This document shows, in pieces, positions 24,401-30,401 of a stretch of 30,401 nt of DNA. Both the position numbers and the translations under genes were made by a program. A model generated the notes under the pieces. It saw nothing but the letters and a program-made list of their open reading frames with translations. It did not search any database and was not told where the DNA came from. Position 1 is the first letter of the stretch; each line of letters begins with the position of its first letter. Where the stretch lies: IMG/VR virus record IMGVR_UViG_3300008267_000705, positions 1 to 30,401 of that record; one strand, written 5' to 3'. The DNA comes from a virus.

Positions 24401-27400
24401 TCCAGTTATTGATGGATATAGAAACACTGATATTATTGACTTAAGACCAAGAGTATCTCAATTTAATCCAGGAACAGCAACAAAATCTCCCTTTGAATAT
24501 GATTCGAGAAAATTCTCATTAAATGCAAATGCATCTAATCATATTATAACAAAAGATAGAACTATCAATCTTTCTTATAGTTATTTCCTACCAAGAATTG
24601 ACAAATTATTCTTAACAAAAGAAGGAACATTTGTTATTAACAGTGGTGTTCCATCAAATTCACCAAAAGCACCAAATAATTTAGATTCTGCATTAGAAAT
24701 AGCAACATTTTATTATCCACCATATCTTTATGATATGAAGGATGTAAGTATTTCTGTGTCTAATCATAAGAGATATACTATGAAAGATATCTCTAGACTA
24801 GAAAACAGATTATCTAATGTTGAGTACTATAGTTCCCTGTCACTTTTAGAGACAGATACTAAAAATCTTTCAATTAGAGACCCACAAACAGGATTAGATA
24901 AATTTAAGTCTGGATTTTTTGTTGATAACTTCAAGTCATATGATGGTGGAGATATAACAAACCAATCATATAAAGCAAGTGTAGATTCTTCACTTGGAAT
25001 ACTAAGACCACAGCATTATACTACTTCTATTGATTTAATCTTAGGGTCTGAGGCTGTTATTGGAATTGGAACTACCTCAAATCCAAATATTGACTTAAGA
25101 TTTGCATCTGATTTGGGTTCCAAAAATGTAAAACGTATAGGTGATATTGTTTGTTTAGATTATTCAGATATAGTTTATACTGAAAATAAATTTGCTACTA
25201 GAAGTGAGAATGTAAACCCATTTAATACCCCAAGTTGGATTGGAACAATTGAATTAAATCCATCAACAGATACTTGGATAGAAACTAGAAGAACACAAAG
25301 AACACAAGATATTGAAGGAAATTATAACACAGCAATTCAAATGCTTGGTGTTGATACCAATACTGGATTATCGCCAATTAATTGGAATGCATGGGAAACA
25401 AATTGGACAGGAACATCTACAGTACAGGGTCCTGTAATTACACAAATTCAAAACCCATCTACATTCTTATCATCAAATACTGTCACCTCTGGCAATGTAA
25501 TTACAACTACAGATATCTTCCAAGATTCTGTAACACAATTTAGAAATAATACAATTACAACTACTACTGAGCAGACAAGACAAGGAATTCAATTCGGAGT
25601 TAGTGAAAGATTTGATACAACCAGTTTAGGTGATAGAGTAGTTTCTAGAGCAATTTTAACCTTAATGAGGTCTAGAAATATTGAAGTTGTAGCAAGAAGG
25701 TTGAAACCATCTACAAGAATGTATGCATTCTTCGACAACAGAGATATGACAAACTTTGTTGTTCCTAAACTCCTTGAAGTTAGAATGACAAGTGGAACAT
25801 TTATTGAAGGAGAAACTGTAACTGGGTTCATGCCAGTACTTGGAGTAAGTAGGTCTATAACTTTCAGATTAGCAAAACAAAATCACAAATACGGTCCATA
25901 TAATCAACCAACTGAATACTATAAGGAAAATCCATATAATCCAACGAGTTCCATCTCTGGTTCATATTCATCTACCACAACAATATTAAATGTTGATACA
26001 GCAAGTTTAGAGAATCAAGCAGATTCAAGATTTTTTGGTTCTGTTGCACCAACTATGCAATTGGTTGGTGCATTGAGTAATGCTGTTGCCACAGTTACGG
26101 ACATCAGACTTGTAACTGATTCTTCTGGAACTTTTATTGGTTCATTGTTTATTCCAGATCCAATAATCCCATCAAACCCAACATTTGATTCTGGAACAAA
26201 GACACTAACTTTGACTACCAGTTCAACAAATTCTGCTGTTGGTGGTTTAGTGGATAGTATTGCAGAAGCAAACTTTACTTCTAGTGGAACTGTAGATAAT
26301 GTCGAAAGTCTAACATTAAGAATTAGAAATGCAAATATTGAAAGAAATATTAGAACAGATTCAAGAACTTTAACTGAAACTGAAGATAGACTTGTCGCAA
26401 ATACAACTTTAACTAACAGATCAGTAGTAACAACTAGAGTAATTCAAACTAGATGGTCAGACCCACTTGCTCAAACGTTTGAAGTTAATGAAAACAATGG
26501 TATTTTTATAACCAAGTGTGATATATTTTTTAGAACTAAAGACGAAGCAAATATTCCAATTACACTACAATTAAGAACCTCATATCTTGGTCTTCCATCT
26601 CAAGAAATTCTTCCCTTTGGTGAAGTAGTTCTAAATCCAGACCAAATTAATATTTCTAATGATGCATCAGTCCCAACAACATTTACATTCCCAGCACCAG
26701 TATTTTTGGAAGGTGGCAATGATTATGCGATTGTTTTGATATCTAACTCAAATTCATATAATGTTTGGATTTCCAGAATGACTGAGGTTGATGTATCAAC
26801 CAGCAATAAACCAGAAGCAGAAAAAATTATTGTTTCTCAGCAACCAACACTTGGTTCACTGTTTAAATCACAAAATGGAGCAACCTGGGAACCATCACAA
26901 TTAGAAGACTTAAAATTTGTTCTTTATAGAGCAGAATTTAACTCTACCTCTGGAAGTTTCAGATTTTATAATCCAGATTTAGGTGTTGGCAACAGACAAA
27001 TTGCTTCATTGAGACCTAATCCAATAGTTGCATATTCTAAGAAAATTTTAGTTGGTCTTTCTGGAACTTTAACTACTTATGACGCAACTAATTTAGTTCC
27101 AGGAACAACAATTCTTCAATCTAATTATCCAAATTTCTCTGGAAAATTGGCAAGTATTGTTGGTGCTATTGGAATTAATTCTACATTAAGTATCACAAAT
27201 CCAGGAATTGGATATACTCAAAATGCTACATATTCTAATTTACCTTTGACTACTCTTTCTGGAAGAGGATCTGGTGCTAAGGTTAATCTTACCATTCAAT
27301 CTGGGGTTGCTGTTGCTGCCACAGTATCTATTGGAGGAACAGGATATGCAATTGGTGATAATTTAACTGTTTCAAGTTCTTTAACTGGTAATTTTGGAAA

Positions 27401-28985
27401 GAATTTAATATTAACAATTCCAAATTCTGTTGGAATAATTTCTTCATTCAATTCTTTAATTATCGATCAGGTTCAAGATGATATAAACATTTCTAATGTT
27501 GCTAATGAAATTTCATACGTAAATCCAAGCAATGGAATTTCTACCATAACTAATGGTTTAGTCAATTACACTGAACTTTTATCTGATGGATTACACTTCA
27601 AAGTTAATCATAATAATCATGGAATGTATTCTGATAATAATAGAGTGACATTGTATGGAATTGAATCCGATGTTCCTCCAGAAAAACTAGTAAGTGATTA
27701 TAATCAAGCAGCAACTGGTAGTATTCAAGTCTCTTCAGTTGGAATATTCACTAGTTTTGAGAATGTTGGGGTTTCTTCAGACAATCCAGGATATGTAAAA
27801 GTCAATAATGAAGTTATTAGATATACTGGTTATGAAGTATCAACAAATACTCTTACTGGCATAACAAGAGGAATTGATATCGACCAAACTGGGGTCTTTA
27901 GTGTAAATATGATTCCATATCATCCTGCAAGTTCTCCAATATTTAAATACGAATTTAATGGAGTTTCTTTGAGAAGAATAAATAGAACTCATTCATTTGC
28001 TGATGTTGATTATGGTAAATACCCAATAACATTGGATAGTTATCATATTAAAGTTAGAATGGAAGAAAATGGAAAAGATAGAAAATTTGGTCCACCAAAA
28101 TTATTCTTTAAAGAATCTAAGACTGGAGGAACATACGATTTAAATATCATTTCCCCTAGTGCAAATACTATATCTGGTCCAAAAGCATCACAGAATATTC
28201 AATTTGATACTATTAGACCAAATATGCAATCTTTAATGCCAGAAACAACTTCTATTGCAGCAAAGATAAGAACAATCACAGGAAAAAGTGTAAATGGAAC
28301 AGAACTTCCATTTAGTGCAAGAGAATTTGAATCAATATCATTAAACTCAAATAACTATTTTTCTTCTCCAAGAATGATAGCATCAAGAATAAATGAAATT
28401 AACAATTTACAAAGTTATCTTGGATATAAGTCATTTGTTATGGAAATGACTTTGAATACTAGTGACACCAAAGTATCTCCAATTATAGATTTGGATAGGG
28501 TCAATATAATTACATCCATGAATAGAATTGATAGCCCTGTTACAAACTATATTTCAGATCCTAGAGTCAACAGTCTTTATGACGACCCAACTTCTGCAAT
28601 TTATATTTCCAAAATAATAAGGTTACAAAAACCAGCAGAAGGTCTTAAGGTTTATTTTGATGCATATAGAGATGCATCAAATCAAATCATAATCATGTAT
28701 CGTTTGTTAAGACCAGATACACCAGATGATCAGCAGTTGTTTGAGTTGTTCCCTGGATATAAAAATATAGATTCAAATGGAAATATAATAAATCCAAAAA
28801 ATAATGATGGAACACCTGATACTCTTGTTCTACCATCAGCAACAGAGTCGGAATACAATAGTTATGAATATACTGCTAAAGATTTGCCCCTCTTTAATGG
28901 ATTCCAGATAAAAATTATTATGACAGGAACAAATCAATCAATTGTTCCAAAAATTAAAGACCTAAGAGCAATAGCAGTAATATGA
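21435..28985 (+). CDS. Giant DUF4815-containing baseplate/tail structural protein (2516 residues)
   Basis: The N-terminus reads PYFDDFDSNKNYQRVLFKP followed by QARELTTLQTILQNQIEKFG, the signature of the DUF4815 family of marine T4-like phage structural proteins. Further landmarks follow. SGA-containing GE(K/S)xxG modules lie near residues 865-915. A helical LENRLSNVEYY/LSLLE segment starts near 1120. A block RSRNIEVVARRLKP...YAFFD lies near 1410-1437. DPLAQTF is at 1676-1682, followed by a jelly-roll-like stretch. GxGY modules (ITNPGIGYTQN, IGGTGYAIGDN) lie around 1920-1980, and an IRYTG...GITRG module near 2130. The C-terminus has a conserved LYDDPTSAIYISKIIRL block, then FDAYRD. A GGAG precedes the ATG by 12 bases, and the stop overlaps the next ATG as ATGA. 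Position after gp8 is where T4 carries gp9/gp10, so a peripheral baseplate role is likely. Function inside the virion is not known to me. Confidence 0.85.
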   Translation: MPQNTNLNVSPYFDDFDSNKNYQRVLFKPATPIQARELTTLQTILQNQIEKFGQHFFKEGAMVIPGQLSYDSNYSCVQIDETHLGIPVSLYIGSLVGKLIKGELSGVTAKVENYITNQTSDRKNYTLYIKYQSSSDTNFSTNTFIDGENLLAVNDITYGISAIRSGSSFATSIISNSTAVGSAAKIASGVYFIRGFFVTVTPQTVILDQYSNTPSYRVGLLINEELAVASNSYNDLFDNAQGFSNFSAPGADRLKFDVTLIKKEITDFNDENFVELLRVEKGVIQKFVKTTNYDLIKDELARRTYDESGDYYVRPFNISLKESLNDQIGNNGLFAVNQQTKQGNIPSDSIGCILVSPGKAVVRGYDIETIDTTIVDFNKPRTTEKVINQAIPFSVGRQIVLNNVYGSLPVGFGSTSQVSLYSKRTSVPGLSAGQKIGVARIYDLKLKNAGYANSLSQFDCSLFDIQTYTTIVLNTSITLTASTFIEGTNSSSSGYVAEDVINTNIIKLYQVSGSFKVDEGIIIDGVLDGRSIVSVRDYNLTDVHQIVGMSTNLGVGTFTADPVLSNRISLTEPGVQYTITASSGGISTVTTSTNNFYVGIKTGDIVSYTKQSSSIPTYNEVISINSADKKLILAATNTVDGISDGTLPGTTITANDFKKVTLNVLNTSNAFLYAKLKNNNISNLDLSSSSISVRKSYLVTVVSNSFNGNLETDTNLTLEPFDEEDYSLTYISTGSIESLDNQKVYVSGRTASLINLSQNGQAILTVTYKKVNTKLKKKLFNRCSSIIVDGSSLVSSGIGRTTLNDGLTFRRPYGLRVQDKSISLNIPDVVNILGIYESSSTSDPSLPRVYFTALNSSLNNFIKGEKIIGSTSGAVAAYVSNDNTNSIEIVYLNENRFSLGESVTSSETNITGTVSSVSIGDKNIKDNYILDNGQRSEYYDYARIIRKKEVSSPTKKIRVIFNNYTIDSSDDGDFVSADSFDKDRYTKDVPVIDGYRNTDIIDLRPRVSQFNPGTATKSPFEYDSRKFSLNANASNHIITKDRTINLSYSYFLPRIDKLFLTKEGTFVINSGVPSNSPKAPNNLDSALEIATFYYPPYLYDMKDVSISVSNHKRYTMKDISRLENRLSNVEYYSSLSLLETDTKNLSIRDPQTGLDKFKSGFFVDNFKSYDGGDITNQSYKASVDSSLGILRPQHYTTSIDLILGSEAVIGIGTTSNPNIDLRFASDLGSKNVKRIGDIVCLDYSDIVYTENKFATRSENVNPFNTPSWIGTIELNPSTDTWIETRRTQRTQDIEGNYNTAIQMLGVDTNTGLSPINWNAWETNWTGTSTVQGPVITQIQNPSTFLSSNTVTSGNVITTTDIFQDSVTQFRNNTITTTTEQTRQGIQFGVSERFDTTSLGDRVVSRAILTLMRSRNIEVVARRLKPSTRMYAFFDNRDMTNFVVPKLLEVRMTSGTFIEGETVTGFMPVLGVSRSITFRLAKQNHKYGPYNQPTEYYKENPYNPTSSISGSYSSTTTILNVDTASLENQADSRFFGSVAPTMQLVGALSNAVATVTDIRLVTDSSGTFIGSLFIPDPIIPSNPTFDSGTKTLTLTTSSTNSAVGGLVDSIAEANFTSSGTVDNVESLTLRIRNANIERNIRTDSRTLTETEDRLVANTTLTNRSVVTTRVIQTRWSDPLAQTFEVNENNGIFITKCDIFFRTKDEANIPITLQLRTSYLGLPSQEILPFGEVVLNPDQINISNDASVPTTFTFPAPVFLEGGNDYAIVLISNSNSYNVWISRMTEVDVSTSNKPEAEKIIVSQQPTLGSLFKSQNGATWEPSQLEDLKFVLYRAEFNSTSGSFRFYNPDLGVGNRQIASLRPNPIVAYSKKILVGLSGTLTTYDATNLVPGTTILQSNYPNFSGKLASIVGAIGINSTLSITNPGIGYTQNATYSNLPLTTLSGRGSGAKVNLTIQSGVAVAATVSIGGTGYAIGDNLTVSSSLTGNFGKNLILTIPNSVGIISSFNSLIIDQVQDDINISNVANEISYVNPSNGISTITNGLVNYTELLSDGLHFKVNHNNHGMYSDNNRVTLYGIESDVPPEKLVSDYNQAATGSIQVSSVGIFTSFENVGVSSDNPGYVKVNNEVIRYTGYEVSTNTLTGITRGIDIDQTGVFSVNMIPYHPASSPIFKYEFNGVSLRRINRTHSFADVDYGKYPITLDSYHIKVRMEENGKDRKFGPPKLFFKESKTGGTYDLNIISPSANTISGPKASQNIQFDTIRPNMQSLMPETTSIAAKIRTITGKSVNGTELPFSAREFESISLNSNNYFSSPRMIASRINEINNLQSYLGYKSFVMEMTLNTSDTKVSPIIDLDRVNIITSMNRIDSPVTNYISDPRVNSLYDDPTSAIYISKIIRLQKPAEGLKVYFDAYRDASNQIIIMYRLLRPDTPDDQQLFELFPGYKNIDSNGNIINPKNNDGTPDTLVLPSATESEYNSYEYTAKDLPLFNGFQIKIIMTGTNQSIVPKIKDLRAIAVI

Positions 28986-29185
28986 TACCGATAAAAGATA
29001 CCACTGGTCTTTTCAGAGATGAAGAGACCAATGCGGTTTTAAATTGCAATGAACATGAATATAATGAGTACTTAAAAATAAAAAATGCAAAACTGCAAGA
29101 AAAACAAGAATTAGATAAGATAAAAACAGATATCCAGGAAATAAAAGACTGTTTAAAAATTATAATTGAAAGGATAAATAACTAA
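28982..29185 (+). CDS. Small coiled-coil protein of the baseplate cluster (67 residues)
   Basis: This is a 67-residue protein starting MIPIKDTTGLFRDEETNAVL, with its ATG overlapping the stop of the DUF4815 gene (ATGA). The first third (GLFRDEETNAVLNCNEHEYNEY) resembles small proteins found at this place in cyanophage genomes, which carry a Y/FRDE...AI.N...Y pattern. The last two thirds, from about residue 28, are charged and heptad-like with regularly placed Leu and Ile (LQEKQELDKIKTDIQEIKDC), predicting a coiled coil. Overlap with the upstream gene suggests coupled translation and a partner role, perhaps as a chaperone or clamp for the giant protein. That role is inference. Family unnamed to my knowledge. 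Confidence 0.75.
   Translation: MIPIKDTTGLFRDEETNAVLNCNEHEYNEYLKIKNAKLQEKQELDKIKTDIQEIKDCLKIIIERINN
29173..29180 (+). promoter_or_regulatory. Candidate late promoter (GATAAATA)
   Basis: GATAAATA, seven of eight bases of the late element, lies within the last codons of the coiled-coil gene. It ends 20 bases before the ATG at 29201, nearly the same spacing as at 10264-10271. It could equally be chance in AT-rich coding sequence. Confidence 0.3.
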
Positions 29186-29200
29186 AAAGTAACTTTTTCA

Positions 29201-29536
29201 ATGGCTGCTAAGATTATAAATCTTGTATTAGAACAAGGTACAGATTTTCAGAGCACATTTACAATTTACAATGAAAATGGGTCAAGATTGAACCTGTTCA
29301 ATTATACTGCAAAAAGTTACATTAAAAAAAGTCCATATTCGTCAAAAACATATCCTTTTACAATATCATTTCCAGATAGAGCACAGGGGAAAATAATGGT
29401 TTCCATGGCAAAAACTGATACTTCTTTGATGGAAGGTGGTAGATATGTTTATGATGTCGTAATCACCTCTCCATCAAATTATAACACTAGAGTTGTTCAA
29501 GGAAGTCTTTTAGTTACTCCTGGGGTTAGTCTATGA
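29201..29536 (+). CDS. Small virion structural protein (111 residues)
   Basis: This 111-residue protein begins MAAKIINLVLEQGTDFQSTF and contains LNLFNYTAKSYIKKS, then MEGGRYVYDVVITSP and a C-terminal VVQGSLLVTPGVSL. The sequence alternates like an all-beta, immunoglobulin-like domain. It matches a small structural-protein family I know from marine T4-like phages, where the same EQGxDF start and VxVTPGV end occur. No signal peptide or membrane segment is present. It follows a 15-base gap without a strong ribosome binding site, and its stop overlaps the next start (ATGA). The role is likely a minor tail or fibre component. The exact position in the virion is unknown. Confidence 0.75.
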   Translation: MAAKIINLVLEQGTDFQSTFTIYNENGSRLNLFNYTAKSYIKKSPYSSKTYPFTISFPDRAQGKIMVSMAKTDTSLMEGGRYVYDVVITSPSNYNTRVVQGSLLVTPGVSL

Positions 29537-30240
29537 GCAACTATGATGTAGTAGTATCTTCTCCAAATTTTAATGTTAATTTGGTTCAAGAGGACCAATA
29601 TAATATTGGGGTAAACTATGAGGCCCCATTAAGAAGTGTTCAATATACTAATTTAATTTTAGATAATATTTCATCACAATTTAATGGTTCTACTACATTA
29701 TTTCAATTAACAGTCAATGGGCAACCATATACTCCAGCAAATGAACAGCAATTGGTTATCTCAATTAATGGAATTGTATTAAGACCAATCATTGATTATC
29801 AAGTTTCGGGAAGCACTCTTTCATTTACAAATCCTCCAGCAGCAGGAGCAAATTTTTCTGGAATAGCATTACAAACAACAGCAGATTTGACAAGAACTAT
29901 TGTTTTTATGGTTGATAATGGTTCTCAAGATATTACTCCTGGAAACAAGGGTTATTTGACTTTAGATGTTACTGGAACACTAGAATCTTGGACTATACTT
30001 TCTGAAACAACAGGAACAATAGCATTTGATATAGAAAAATCTTCTTATAGTAATTTTCCAAATAATTTTACTTCAATTGTTGGAAATGAATATCCGATAC
30101 TAAATAGTCAAAACAAAAATAAAGATGACAATCTAACAACTTGGACAAAAACATTAGAATTAGGTGATGTTTTAAGATTTGATGTATTGAGTTGTACTGG
30201 AGTCCAACGTTGTTCAGTGTTTTTGAAATTGAAAATTTGA
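29533..30240 (+). CDS. Two-domain virion structural protein (235 residues)
   Basis: The ATG lies within the stop region of the preceding gene (ATGA overlap). The N-terminal part, about residues 40-118, is an FDDIS-type module: LDNISSQFNGSTTLFQL, then QQLVISINGIVLRP, then GSTLSFTNPPAAG. This module is widespread in marine phage tail proteins and also occurs twice in the 1613-residue protein of this window. The C-terminal part, about residues 130-235, contains GYLTLDVTGTLESWTIL, GTIAFDIEKSSYSNFP and TTWTKTLELGDVLRFDV. It resembles a beta-sandwich found at the C-terminus of many marine phage tail and fibre proteins. It is probably a fibre-tip or baseplate accessory protein. A gap of 61 bases with a strong late promoter follows. 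Confidence 0.8.
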   Translation: MSNYDVVVSSPNFNVNLVQEDQYNIGVNYEAPLRSVQYTNLILDNISSQFNGSTTLFQLTVNGQPYTPANEQQLVISINGIVLRPIIDYQVSGSTLSFTNPPAAGANFSGIALQTTADLTRTIVFMVDNGSQDITPGNKGYLTLDVTGTLESWTILSETTGTIAFDIEKSSYSNFPNNFTSIVGNEYPILNSQNKNKDDNLTTWTKTLELGDVLRFDVLSCTGVQRCSVFLKLKI

Positions 30241-30251
30241 TTATTCTATAT

Positions 30252-30259
30252 TATAAATA
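30252..30259 (+). promoter_or_regulatory. T4-type late promoter (exact TATAAATA)
   Basis: An exact TATAAATA stands in the longest intergenic gap of the window (30241-30301), 42 bases before the ATG at 30302. That leaves room for a short leader containing the ribosome binding site. This is the best late-promoter candidate seen. Confidence 0.7.
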
Positions 30260-30287
30260 AGAATATAAAGTTAATTAATAACGAGTT

Positions 30288-30292
30288 AGGAG
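30288..30292 (+). promoter_or_regulatory. Shine-Dalgarno (AGGAG) for the last gene
   Basis: AGGAG ends 9 bases before the ATG at 30302. It is the strongest ribosome binding site in the window and confirms the start of the truncated last gene. Confidence 0.75.
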
Positions 30293-30301
30293 ACATTATC
30301 A

Positions 30302-30401
30302 ATGGCACTATTAGTACCAGATTGTGGAGAACTTCAATCCTTAAGGTATCTTGTAAATAGTAATCATGAGATTCCAAGAAATTTAATTCTAAAACTTTAT
30401 T
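30302..30401 (+). CDS. 5' end of a virion structural protein gene, cut by the window edge
   Basis: The open frame begins MALLVPDCGELQSLRYLVNS and continues HEIPRNLILKLY to the last base (33 codons). The MALLVPxxGE opening followed by a short helix and LxLKLY matches the start of a structural protein family common next to tail genes in marine T4-like phages, as I recall them. The start is supported by AGGAG at ideal spacing and an exact TATAAATA upstream. The rest of the protein is outside the window, so size and domains cannot be judged. Confidence 0.75.
   Translation, partial: MALLVPDCGELQSLRYLVNSNHEIPRNLILKLY

Noticed and set aside
29184-29198. Perfect palindrome AAAAAGT-A-ACTTTTT as a terminator
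   Set aside because: The one-base centre cannot form a hairpin loop. Allowing a larger loop leaves only A-T pairs, so it would be too weak to terminate.

Overview
The window is a continuous piece of the structural (late) module of a T4-like contractile-tailed phage. All genes lie on the + strand, nearly every base is coding, and the DNA is AT-rich (about one third G+C by eye). Four proteins carry T4 baseplate hallmarks: gp25, gp6, a gp7 homologue and gp8. A fifth gene starts with the short N-terminal signature seen in T4 gp9/gp10. Their neighbours are families typical of marine T4-like phages: a DUF4815 protein, a YHYH-like domain, fibre repeats of the TAGI type and GxGY-repeat structural proteins. 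The likely host is therefore a marine bacterium such as Prochlorococcus/Synechococcus or Pelagibacter. That host call is inference; nothing in the window fixes it. No integrase, tRNA, insertion sequence, CRISPR array or metabolic gene was seen.

Layout. Bases 1-80 are the tail of an unidentified gene. Gp25 (122-523) and gp6 (523-2409) overlap by one base as TAATG. A 2616-residue protein (2411-10261) follows. Its ends match the C-terminal part of T4 gp7, but about 2,100 residues of beta-rich repeat modules and a degenerate YHYH domain sit between the two matching blocks. A candidate late promoter then precedes a gp10-like fibre or tail-pin gene. That gene is split into two reading frames (10293-10889 and 10873-12900) by what looks like one extra base. 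Next come a 615-residue structural protein, a 76-residue protein and a 1613-residue protein with GxGY modules and a beta-propeller-like segment. Gp8 (19863-21428), enlarged relative to T4, precedes a 2516-residue DUF4815 protein (21435-28985). Three short genes close the block: a coiled-coil protein, a 111-residue structural protein and a 235-residue two-domain structural protein. A final gene with a strong ribosome binding site and an exact TATAAATA late promoter starts at 30302 and runs off the window.

How the parts work together. Gp6, gp7, gp8 and gp25 are the wedge and inner ring of the baseplate. The giant proteins and the gp10-like protein most plausibly form its periphery and the fibre attachment. 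The main observation is that the same few beta modules (GxGY, IxYTG..RG, HGLxxGDxVxY, FDDIS..F.G) recur in gp7, gp8, the 615-, 1613- and 2516-residue proteins and the 235-residue protein. This suggests that the outer baseplate grew by spread and insertion of shared modules into both core and accessory proteins.
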